From positions 44,270 through 108,269 of the forward strand of contig CAYXGY010000005.1 in the NCBI GenBank assembly GCA_964464895.1: a stretch of DNA of 64,000 bases, in the 5' to 3' direction. Origin of the DNA: Helicobacter_D sp964464895. GTDB lineage: Bacteria > Campylobacterota > Campylobacteria > Campylobacterales > Helicobacteraceae. The position numbers and the translations under genes were made by a program. Of this stretch, positions 49,796-57,341 are shown one piece after another (the stretch's first letter is position 1; each line of letters opens with the position of its first letter). The notes under the pieces were generated by a model. It was not told the DNA's origin. It saw only the letters and a list, made by a program, of their open reading frames with translations, and ran no database searches.

Positions 49796-51211
49796 ATGAT
49801 TAAAATTTATGATAGTAAATTAAAAGAGAAAGTAGAATTTATACCCATTAATCCAAAAGAAGTGCGCATTTATGTGTGCGGTCCGACGGTTTATGACGAT
49901 TCGCATTTAGGGCACGCTAGAAGTGCGATTGTATTTGATTTGTGGCGCAAACTCTTGCGTGAATATGGCTATAAAGTGATTTTTGCTAAGAATTTCACCG
50001 ATATTGATGATAAAATTATCAATAAATCCTTGCAAAGTGGCTTGAGTGTAGAGGAGATTACACAGACCTATACGCAAAAATATTTAGATGAAATGGAATC
50101 TTTGGGCGTGGAACGCGCGGATATTGAACCCAAAGCGACACAAAGCCTCACAAGCATTTGCGCAATGATTCAAACCTTGCTAGACAAGGGATTCGCCTAT
50201 CAAACACAAAATGGTGATGTGTATTTATCTGTTGGTAAAGATTCGCATTATGGGGATTTGAGTGGTAGAATTGCCGATGAGGAATCCAAAAGTAGAATCC
50301 AAAATAGTGAGCAAAAACACGATGCAAAGGATTTCGCCCTATGGAAGAGTTACAAAGGCGTGGGCGATGTGGGTTATGATTCACCCTTTGGCAAGGGGCG
50401 TCCGGGTTGGCATATTGAATGTAGTGCAATGATAAAGGAGCATTTAGCACTTCAGGGTGAATATGCGATTGATATTCACGGAGGTGGGGCGGATTTGCTT
50501 TTCCCTCATCACGAAAATGAAGTTTGCCAAACGCGTTGTGCTGATGGGCAGACTTTGGCAAAATATTGGATTCACAATGGTTTCGTAACCATTAATGGTG
50601 AAAAAATGGCGAAATCTCTAGGAAATAGCTTCTTCATCAAAGACGCCTTAAGAAATCATAATGGAGAAGTTTTGCGATTCTATCTCCTTAGCACACATTA
50701 TCGTGCAGGATTGAATTTTTCCGAAGAAGATTTGCTTGCAAGCAAGAAGCGGCTAGATAGGCTTTATCGGCTTAAAAAACGCATTGCGCAAATACAGCCT
50801 AAGGCGCAAAATGCAGAATCTCAAAACACTCAAAGTGCCTTTAGTGAAGCATTTTTAGAGGCTTTGAGTGATGATTTAAATATTTCTAAAGCCCTCAGTA
50901 TTTTAGATGAACTCATTGCTAACGCAAATGAAATGCTAGATAACAAACAAAAAGACAAGATTCCACAAATCTTAGCAAATCTCAATTTGGTCGCAAGGGT
51001 TTTAGGCGTAGGCATTCAAGATTCCTTTGAATATTTTAAACTTGGCATAAGTCAAGAAAGACGTGCAGAGATTGAAGCCTTGATTGTAAAAAGAGCGGAA
51101 TATAAAAAGGCAAAAGATTTTCAAAATGCAGATAAAATCCGAGAAGATTTGCGCACCAACGGGATTGAGATTATGGATACTCCTAATGGTTGTGAATGGG
51201 AAAGGGTATAG
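49796..51211 (+). CDS. cysS: Cysteinyl-tRNA synthetase
   Basis: Class I synthetase, 471 aa from ATG 49796 (GGGGAAA upstream; a GTG three bases earlier is less likely). Zinc ligands appear in YVCGPTVYDD, WHIECSAM and FPHHENE; the HIGH motif is HLGH and KMSKS is KMAKS in GEKMAKSLGNSFF. The catalytic core, ALLDDL-like helices (EALSDDLNISKALS) and anticodon domain are complete. Housekeeping gene marking the right end of the R-M insertion. Confidence 0.95.
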   Translation: MIKIYDSKLKEKVEFIPINPKEVRIYVCGPTVYDDSHLGHARSAIVFDLWRKLLREYGYKVIFAKNFTDIDDKIINKSLQSGLSVEEITQTYTQKYLDEMESLGVERADIEPKATQSLTSICAMIQTLLDKGFAYQTQNGDVYLSVGKDSHYGDLSGRIADEESKSRIQNSEQKHDAKDFALWKSYKGVGDVGYDSPFGKGRPGWHIECSAMIKEHLALQGEYAIDIHGGGADLLFPHHENEVCQTRCADGQTLAKYWIHNGFVTINGEKMAKSLGNSFFIKDALRNHNGEVLRFYLLSTHYRAGLNFSEEDLLASKKRLDRLYRLKKRIAQIQPKAQNAESQNTQSAFSEAFLEALSDDLNISKALSILDELIANANEMLDNKQKDKIPQILANLNLVARVLGVGIQDSFEYFKLGISQERRAEIEALIVKRAEYKKAKDFQNADKIREDLRTNGIEIMDTPNGCEWERV

Positions 51212-51245
51212 AATCTGAATTTTAATAACATTTTAAAGGAGAGAT

Positions 51246-52040
51246 ATGGAATACCTAAATGAATTGATGAGTCTCTTTGGAATTGCATTCGTTGGAGGAT
51301 TCGGACATTGCATTGGAATGTGTGGTGGAATCGTGCTAGCTTTCAGTGGTAAATTGGCTAACAACAACGCAAGCAAGGGGCGTCTTGTGGGATTCCATTT
51401 GCTCTATAATCTAGGACGCATTAGCACTTATGTTTTACTTGGCGCATTTGTGGGCGCATTAGGGAGTATGTTTAGCCTCAATGGCACTTTGCGTGGCGCA
51501 CTCTTTTTGATTACAGGTGTTTTAATGGTTTTGGCAGGACTTTCACTCTTCGGGAAGTTGAAATTCTTAACGCTTTTAGAACACTCTGTGCAAAACTCTA
51601 AATGGTATCAGACGCGATTCCAAAATGCTTTAAGCCTCCAAAGCCCTTTAAGCCTTTATCTATTAGGAATCCTCAATGGCTTATTGCCCTGTGGATTTGT
51701 TTATGCGTTTTTGTTCATTGCGGCATCTTCTGCGAGTGTTTTTAGAGGCGCATTGGTAATGTTAGTTTTTGGGATTGCTACGATTGTGCCCCTGCTTATT
51801 TTTGGGCTTTTGGCGAATACGATTCTCTATAAACCTTTGGTGCGTAAGTTTGCAATGAATCTTGCCGCGATTGCGATTATTATTTTTGGTGCATTGATGA
51901 TTGAAAAAGGCGTAAAAATCTTGCAAAACCCAGAAATGACACACAAAATACACTCAATGCAAGATTCCCATACCTCACCACACCCAATGGAATCCCATAG
52001 TAAAGAGCCTATCCATCAATCAATGGAATCTCAACATTGA
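51246..52040 (+). CDS. TauE/DsbD_2-type membrane protein with Met/His-rich tail
   Basis: 264 aa with about six membrane helices. FVGGFGHCIGMCGGIVLAF and GILNGLLPCGFVYAFLF are the twin motifs of the DsbD_2/UreH-like family often annotated sulfite exporter TauE/SafE, with Cys residues in both. The C-terminal tail (~230-264) is rich in His, Met and Ser (KIHSMQDSHTSPHPMESHS), a likely metal-binding segment. In cbb3-containing bacteria such proteins (CcoH/CcoS-like loci) help oxidase copper maturation; here the link to the CcoI ATPase is inferred only. No operon partner downstream. Confidence 0.75.
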   Translation: MEYLNELMSLFGIAFVGGFGHCIGMCGGIVLAFSGKLANNNASKGRLVGFHLLYNLGRISTYVLLGAFVGALGSMFSLNGTLRGALFLITGVLMVLAGLSLFGKLKFLTLLEHSVQNSKWYQTRFQNALSLQSPLSLYLLGILNGLLPCGFVYAFLFIAASSASVFRGALVMLVFGIATIVPLLIFGLLANTILYKPLVRKFAMNLAAIAIIIFGALMIEKGVKILQNPEMTHKIHSMQDSHTSPHPMESHSKEPIHQSMESQH

Positions 52041-52103
52041 TGTATCAGAGAGTGGAAGTTTGCAGAATCTTGCGAATGCAATTGGATAAAAAACATAATA
52101 TTT

Positions 52104-52127
52104 GCTTAAAAAGTCTATTTTTTAAGC
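52104..52127. terminator. AT-rich hairpin in the cysS-side intergenic region
   Basis: GCTTAAAAA and TTTTTTAAGC form a 9-10-bp stem with loop GTCTA, between the TauE-like gene and the PilM-like gene. Lacks a GC-rich base but has the U-run inside the 3' arm; weak terminator candidate. Confidence 0.35.
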
Positions 52128-52173
52128 CAAAATTGCATACTATTAGCAATGCGAGTTTAAGTTTGGAGTCATT

Positions 52174-53226
52174 ATGAATTTGGTTAAAACAATTCGTCCT
52201 TTTTTCGCCACTGTGATTGCTGGTATTGAGCTAGACCACAAATTGTGTAACGTGGCGGTGAATTTTTATCGCAGAGGACATCTCCTGCAAACACAGACGA
52301 AAGAGTTCAAAACAAATCCGGGTGAGTTGCCCATTCAAGCTGTGCGCCATATTAAAAAAATCCGAGCCAAAAATCCTTTTACCTATGTTTCAACATTTTC
52401 TTGCTCTATCACGCAAGGAGTGATTAATTCCGATAAAGAAAGCGAATTTCAAAAGCACGGCGTAGATTGTAATGAGGTGGTGTATAAACGTTTTGATAAT
52501 AATTGGTCTGTTTATGTTCCAAATGAGGGAATCGCAGAGACAAAAAAACGTTTTTTAAAGCTTGGCGCAGATTTCGTCATTTCCCCTTTTATGGTGCTTT
52601 ATCGTTTGGCAAAAGATACCTTTCAAGATTCCTGCAAGCTTTATGTGCTCTTCCAACGTTCCAATATGACATTGATTGTTACCAAACAAGACGCGGGCGT
52701 GCTATTTGGCGGTTATTATGTGTTAGAAAGTGAGATTGATTTAGGATTGTCTGTTGTTAAAAATTCTCTAAGCGAAGATGAAGATGATATACGAAAGACA
52801 GATATTGAATCAGATTTGCAAAGTGAGTTAAGTGATATTGATAATGTTGTGGATTTGGAGAGTGAGAGTAGCAATGATGATGAATTGATTAAGGTTTTAA
52901 AAAATGATGAGGGAGAAGACGAATCGCATGAAAATCTTGAGGATTCTGCACAAGGAGATGATTTAGATGATTTTTCGCGGATTAATACAGCGGCGAAATT
53001 TATCCAATCTGCCCTTAGTGAGTTTTATAGCAATGAACTTTACAATAGTGAATTTATCAGTGAAATTGTGATTTTTAACCCGCACGATATTGCGCAAGAG
53101 ACACTCCAGCAAATCCAGCAAATCACAATGCTAGAAGTGCAAGTGCTCCCCTGTGATATTGCTAAAGAGCTGGCAATTTTGGGCTATGAATCTTATAAGT
53201 TTTTTGAATCAAAAGGGCAAGTATGA
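52174..53226 (+). CDS. PilM-like protein of a competence/type II secretion-like apparatus
   Basis: 350 aa, cytoplasmic and actin-like in its outline: AGIELDHKLCNVAVNFYRRGH at the start suggests an ATPase-fold phosphate loop, and DFVISPFMVLYRLAK is similar to PilM/GspL cytoplasmic domains. Residues ~200-265 form a long acidic, Ser/Asp/Glu-rich stretch that looks disordered. It lies at the head of a three-gene unit with PilN- and PilO-like genes, the classical MNO order of type IV pilus inner-membrane platforms. The specific link to DNA uptake (next to a NucT-like nuclease) is inferred. Confidence 0.55.
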   Translation: MNLVKTIRPFFATVIAGIELDHKLCNVAVNFYRRGHLLQTQTKEFKTNPGELPIQAVRHIKKIRAKNPFTYVSTFSCSITQGVINSDKESEFQKHGVDCNEVVYKRFDNNWSVYVPNEGIAETKKRFLKLGADFVISPFMVLYRLAKDTFQDSCKLYVLFQRSNMTLIVTKQDAGVLFGGYYVLESEIDLGLSVVKNSLSEDEDDIRKTDIESDLQSELSDIDNVVDLESESSNDDELIKVLKNDEGEDESHENLEDSAQGDDLDDFSRINTAAKFIQSALSEFYSNELYNSEFISEIVIFNPHDIAQETLQQIQQITMLEVQVLPCDIAKELAILGYESYKFFESKGQV

Positions 53227-53735
53227 ATTATAGTTTCACACAACCGGGCAAAAAAACAATCCTCAAGAAAGTTTCGCGCATTTGGTGGGGCTATATTTTC
53301 CTGACACTTTTTATCTTTGGTGGTTTCGTTGCAATGCTAAAAGTGCAAGGATATTTTATGCAGCAGAATGAAAAAGTCGCCATAGAGATGCAGCAGCAGA
53401 TGTTAAAGCAGATTAAAGAATATCAAGAGATAATGATTATAGAAGAAGAAAAAGTGCAGTTTGAAGCCTATGTCGCAAGTCAAAATAAAATGCTAAAAGA
53501 AAGCGTGGAAAATCTCTTTAATTTAATTCCCGAGCAAATCACATTAAACAAAATACAAATGGAGCAATACCAACTCATACTTTATGGCACGACTCCCTCC
53601 AAACAAATTTATACTTTCTTGCTTGAAGTTCCTTTGCGGTCAATTTTCAATCAAAGTCGTGCGGATTTTTATATGTTACCTAATGGTTGGTATAATTTTG
53701 TCTCTATTAGTAAATTAAGTCAAGAGGAAGAGTAG
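53223..53735 (+). CDS. PilN-like bitopic membrane protein
   Basis: 170 aa. A short cytoplasmic N-terminus, one membrane helix (~26-43, YIFLTLFIFGGFVAML), a coiled coil rich in Gln/Glu (MQQNEKVAIEMQQQMLKQIK) and a small beta-alpha periplasmic end (ITLNKIQMEQYQLILYGTT) give the PilN layout. It overlaps the PilM-like gene by 4 bp and is followed after 2 bp by the PilO-like gene. Confidence 0.55.
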   Translation: MNYSFTQPGKKTILKKVSRIWWGYIFLTLFIFGGFVAMLKVQGYFMQQNEKVAIEMQQQMLKQIKEYQEIMIIEEEKVQFEAYVASQNKMLKESVENLFNLIPEQITLNKIQMEQYQLILYGTTPSKQIYTFLLEVPLRSIFNQSRADFYMLPNGWYNFVSISKLSQEEE

Positions 53736-53737
53736 CT

Positions 53738-54271
53738 ATGAGAGCATTTTTTGCGCAGATTGATTGGATTCGCAATACTTTCTTTTTTGTATTTTATTTT
53801 TTTATGGTGATTATAGTTTTTTTGGCAGTAGTCAAACCGCAATTGGATATTTTTCGCAATACGAATGCCAAATATCGTAAAGAACTCTATGTGCAAAGTC
53901 AAATAGAATCCCAACGTGATGCAGAAATGCAAAAACTTATCAATTATCAAAACCAAAATGCGCATACGCTTAGGAATTTTGAACACCAAATTACACAAAG
54001 AGAAATTGAAGAGAAGTTGAGGATTATTTTTGAAAATGCTGGTGTAGTTGCAGATGGTGTGCCTATCTTGGAAGAAAAATATCTCAAACAACGTTTCATT
54101 ATCAGCGGTCGCTTGCAAAACATTAATAAACTTAAAGAAGCATTGGGTATGACACAATCCCTGCCCGGTATTGTGCGTTTTAATTTCCCAATTCATATTG
54201 AAAGAGAGGGTGCAGAGTTAGTTTTTTCTTTCCGATTGGACGCCTATTTTTTGAATCTTAACACACATTAA
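53738..54271 (+). CDS. PilO-like bitopic membrane protein
   Basis: 177 aa. One membrane helix at ~14-34 (FFFVFYFFMVIIVFLAVV), a coiled coil (~40-90) and a ferredoxin-like periplasmic domain (QRFIISGRLQNINKLKEAL, FNFPIHIEREGAELVFSF) match PilO. Third gene of the trio; convergent with the NucT-like gene, whose end it touches. These three would form the inner-membrane alignment complex of a pseudopilus for competence. Confidence 0.55.
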   Translation: MRAFFAQIDWIRNTFFFVFYFFMVIIVFLAVVKPQLDIFRNTNAKYRKELYVQSQIESQRDAEMQKLINYQNQNAHTLRNFEHQITQREIEEKLRIIFENAGVVADGVPILEEKYLKQRFIISGRLQNINKLKEALGMTQSLPGIVRFNFPIHIEREGAELVFSFRLDAYFLNLNTH

Positions 54272-54796
54272 TTAATATTTTTCACATTCTAAAAACATTG
54301 CTTCAAAAGCGTTTTTCGCCTTAGCGATAGAATCTTTATCTTGTGTGATTAAAAGTGTTTCATAATTGGTTTCAAAGGCACTTTTAGACCAATTGGCTGA
54401 ACCCAAAATAAGAGAATTTTCATCACTAATTGCCATTTTCATATGCATTAATCCATAGAATTTATTATTATAAGAGCGTTTGCCCTCTAGCAGGCAAGTT
54501 TCTATGTTTTTGAGTTTTGCTAGATAGCCAATTGTAGATTTGTTGGGGTCTTGGTTGCTCTTTTTGTCATAAATAATGCGGACTTTAATGCCCTTTTTGG
54601 CGGTGTCGCGGATTGCCTTGCTGATTTCGCGATTCGTAAAGCTATAAATTGCGACATCCAATGTTTTTTGCGTATTTTCAATCGTGGAAATGAGAGTATG
54701 GAGTGCTGCTTCTTGCTCTTGAGGCATAAAATATAGCTTATCTGCCCATACAAAACTTGCAAAAATGTTAAGAATTACTAAAACTTTTTTAAACAT
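54272..54796 (-). CDS. nucT: Phospholipase D-family nuclease (NucT-like)
   Basis: 174 aa with a signal peptide (MFKKVLVILNIFASFVWA). One HKD motif, HMKMAISDENSLILGSANWS, is characteristic of the single-motif PLD nucleases (Nuc/NucT) that dimerise to build the active site. In H. pylori, NucT is the membrane nuclease that helps take up transforming DNA. Order nucT, poly-acidic protein, gmk equals the HP0323-HP0321 order I recall. Divergent from the acidic protein with a 22-bp perfect palindrome between them. Confidence 0.85.
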   Translation of the reverse strand: MFKKVLVILNIFASFVWADKLYFMPQEQEAALHTLISTIENTQKTLDVAIYSFTNREISKAIRDTAKKGIKVRIIYDKKSNQDPNKSTIGYLAKLKNIETCLLEGKRSYNNKFYGLMHMKMAISDENSLILGSANWSKSAFETNYETLLITQDKDSIAKAKNAFEAMFLECEKY

Positions 54797-54824
54797 TAAG
54801 ACTTCCTTGCAAAATTAAGATACA

Positions 54825-54846
54825 AATTGTTAAAATTTTAACAATT
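54825..54846. promoter_or_regulatory. 22-bp perfect palindrome between nucT and the acidic-protein gene
   Basis: AATTGTTAAAA followed directly by its exact reverse complement, in the 88-bp divergent gap. It lies 29 bp from the nucT start and 39 bp before the other start, where an operator controlling both would be. No dimeric regulator is encoded nearby. Confidence 0.65.
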
Positions 54847-54884
54847 CTTTGTTTAAAAACTAGACAAAGCAAAAGGAAGCGTCT

Positions 54885-56648
54885 ATGAAACTATACCTTG
54901 TCAGTAAAAATCCTATGATTAGCAAACTTGTGGCACTAAGCGTATCCAAGCTCGGCATAGAAATGGAAGAGTCTCAAGCAATCAATTTAAATAAAGGTGC
55001 AGAAATTGTATTAATAGATGATGAATGTTTTGACCAAGAATTGTTTGATTCTTACAAGACAGAAAATTCTGAAACAAAATTTGGTTTGTTTTATGCCAAA
55101 TCCACAGAACGTTTGGAGGGCTTTGAGGAATATATCCAAAAGCCATTTTTGCCAACAGACCTTGTAAAAACCCTAAGCAAAATTTCTGGAATCACCCCAG
55201 TAGATAGTCAGCAGATACGTAAAGAAAATGATGAGGAGTTAGAGCTTGAGGGGGTGGAATCTTTGGATAATTTAGAGGACGAGTTAGATCTTTCAGGGTT
55301 TGATGATTTACAATTAGACGATGAGGAGTCTCAAATGGAATCTGGTTCTGGTGATGAGCAATTGGACTTCGGTGCGGAGGAGGGCATAGAAGAGGCGGTA
55401 GAAAATCCTGATGCTCCCTTAGATTTTGGTGCGGAAGAAGGGATAGAGGAGGCTACGACAGAATCGGGTGATGAGCAATTGGACTTCGGTGCGGAGGATT
55501 TAAAGGAGGAATCCCAAGACTTGAATGTGTTAGATAAAGGTGATGTGGAAGAGATTAAGGATTTGCTCTCTAGTGAGGAGGAATCTCCCAAGCAAGACGA
55601 TGCGTTATTGGATTTAGACAAAGAATTGGATATGGGTAGTGATTCGGGCGCAGGTGAGGATTTAGACTTTGGCGATTTACAAGATGGGCTTGGTAGTATT
55701 GACGCATTGGGACAAGAAGAAGCAATAGAGCCACAAGATGAAAATGTGCAGCTAGAGGGTTTAGATTCTGAAGGTATCACGGGAAATAGTGCGGATTTTA
55801 CAGAGAGCGGGGGAGAAGATGACTTTGTGTTTGAGGATTTGGATATAAAAGAACCAGCAGAAGATTTGGAAGCCACAGATGTAGCCCAAGTAGCTCCAGA
55901 GGAAGCAGAATCTGATACGGGGTTGGATAATCTAACGACTGAAATGGATTTAGGAAGCCCACAAGATTTAGGAGATTTGAATGTAGATTCTTTGGATTCT
56001 GTGTCTTCAGATGATAACGCATTGGGAGAGATTGACGAAGCCGCAAATGAATTAGGAGATTCTGACTTTGGCGCATTAGATTTACCTAGTGAGGACTTAG
56101 AAGCGACAGATACGGCGGAAACAGCAAGTGAGGATTTGGAATCTTTGGGGGATTTGGGCGGAATAGCAGATTCTAGTGATTTGGGTTTGGAGACTTCAGA
56201 AGAAGTTGCGCTTGACATAGGAGAAACAGAATCTCAAGAGATAGCAGAGGAGACATTAAGCGAAACAGAATCCGCACAAGAGAGTTTAGAGATTCCAGAA
56301 AATCTAGGGGAGGATTTGGATTTAACTTCACAAGAAGATACCAATGCAGAGGAAGTAGAATCTTTGCCTGAAGCAAACGCGTTAGATTCTAGCCTAGATG
56401 AGTTTGATAGTTTGAGTGAGGAGGGAATGAGCGAGGCACTAGGAGAGCCAATTGCCAAAACCCCTAATCCCGCGCCAATTGTGCCGAGCATCGAAGCAGT
56501 AGCAGATTCTGCATTGCCAAGCAATATTCAGGCAAATTCGCTAGAATCCCTCATCGGTGCGTTACAGGCTTTACAATCTCAAAACTTCAAAGATTTATTG
56601 AGTGGCGCAACTATTAGCATTAATATCCAATTCCCTAAAAAAGATTAG
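54885..56648 (+). CDS. Poly-acidic (poly-E-rich) protein with receiver-like N-terminal domain
   Basis: 587 aa. Residues 1-~105 resemble a response-regulator receiver fold: GAEIVLIDDECFDQELF could carry the phospho-Asp, and EYIQKPFLPTDLVKTL has the conserved Lys-Pro near its end. From ~115 to ~530 the protein is almost entirely Asp/Glu/Ser/Leu repeats (DEQLDFGAEEGIEEA and variants), surely disordered. A short conserved C-terminus (SLESLIGALQALQSQNFKDL, SINIQFP) closes it. It is the homologue, from context, of H. pylori HP0322, which is flanked by nucT and gmk; function unproven. Confidence 0.75.
   Translation: MKLYLVSKNPMISKLVALSVSKLGIEMEESQAINLNKGAEIVLIDDECFDQELFDSYKTENSETKFGLFYAKSTERLEGFEEYIQKPFLPTDLVKTLSKISGITPVDSQQIRKENDEELELEGVESLDNLEDELDLSGFDDLQLDDEESQMESGSGDEQLDFGAEEGIEEAVENPDAPLDFGAEEGIEEATTESGDEQLDFGAEDLKEESQDLNVLDKGDVEEIKDLLSSEEESPKQDDALLDLDKELDMGSDSGAGEDLDFGDLQDGLGSIDALGQEEAIEPQDENVQLEGLDSEGITGNSADFTESGGEDDFVFEDLDIKEPAEDLEATDVAQVAPEEAESDTGLDNLTTEMDLGSPQDLGDLNVDSLDSVSSDDNALGEIDEAANELGDSDFGALDLPSEDLEATDTAETASEDLESLGDLGGIADSSDLGLETSEEVALDIGETESQEIAEETLSETESAQESLEIPENLGEDLDLTSQEDTNAEEVESLPEANALDSSLDEFDSLSEEGMSEALGEPIAKTPNPAPIVPSIEAVADSALPSNIQANSLESLIGALQALQSQNFKDLLSGATISINIQFPKKD
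55345..55500 (+). repeat. Tandem coding repeats in the acidic protein
   Basis: Three degenerate copies of a unit encoding LDFGAEEGIEEA or LDFGAED, two of them almost identical in DNA (GATGAGCAATTGGACTTCGG appears twice). Coding repeats like this change length by recombination, so strain variation is expected. Confidence 0.7.
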
Positions 56649-56653
56649 AATCT

Positions 56654-57268
56654 ATGAAGTATAAAGGAGCGATTCTAATCCTCTCTGGTCCTAGTGGTGC
56701 AGGCAAAAGCTCATTATATAAAGTCTTAGCGAAAGAGTTTCCAAACCACTATTTCTCTATTTCCTCTACGACACGTCCAAAGCGGGAAAGCGAAATAGAG
56801 GGAGTGCATTATCATTTTGTTGATAAAAAAGCCTTTGAAAATGGAGTCCAAAAGGGAGAATTTTTAGAATGGGCGGAAGTGCATGGGAATTATTATGGCA
56901 CTTCTAAGCAGCAAGTTTTGCAAGCATTAGAGGAAGATAAGCTTGTGATTTTTGATATTGATGTGCAAGGGCAGGCGAATCTTAAGCAGTCTTTTCCTTA
57001 TCATACGACAAGCGTTTTTATTACAACCCCCAATAAAAGCATATTGCAAGAGCGTTTAAAAGGACGTGGAAGTGAGAGCGCAGAAGTGATTCAAAGACGT
57101 TTAGAAAGCGCGCGCGATGAGGTAAAGAATCTGCCCAATTTTGATTATTTGATTATTAATGAAGATTTAGAGGGTTCTGCGCAAAAGTTGATTTGTATTG
57201 TCCGAAGTGCCTTTTGTAAGGCAAGTTTATACCAAATCCAACCTTTTTTGCGAAATTGGGAAAAATAA
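56654..57268 (+). CDS. gmk: Guanylate kinase
   Basis: GMP to GDP phosphorylation, 204 aa. P-loop ILILSGPSGAGKSSLYK, then SISSTTRPKRESEIEGVHYHFV (GMP-binding), EWAEVHGNYYGTS, and VFITTPNKSILQERLKGRGSES, all complete. Start 5 bp after the acidic protein, so one transcript. Confidence 0.95.
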   Translation: MKYKGAILILSGPSGAGKSSLYKVLAKEFPNHYFSISSTTRPKRESEIEGVHYHFVDKKAFENGVQKGEFLEWAEVHGNYYGTSKQQVLQALEEDKLVIFDIDVQGQANLKQSFPYHTTSVFITTPNKSILQERLKGRGSESAEVIQRRLESARDEVKNLPNFDYLIINEDLEGSAQKLICIVRSAFCKASLYQIQPFLRNWEK

Positions 57269-57341
57269 AATTTCTCGCAAATTTTTAAGTCATAAAACGC
57301 TAGAATTATGAAATTTTAACCCAAAATTCAAGAAGGATTCT

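Noticed and set aside
55331..56218. 295-aa Ser-rich frame opposite the poly-acidic protein
   Set aside because: A direct by-product of GAA/GAT/TCT repeats read in reverse.
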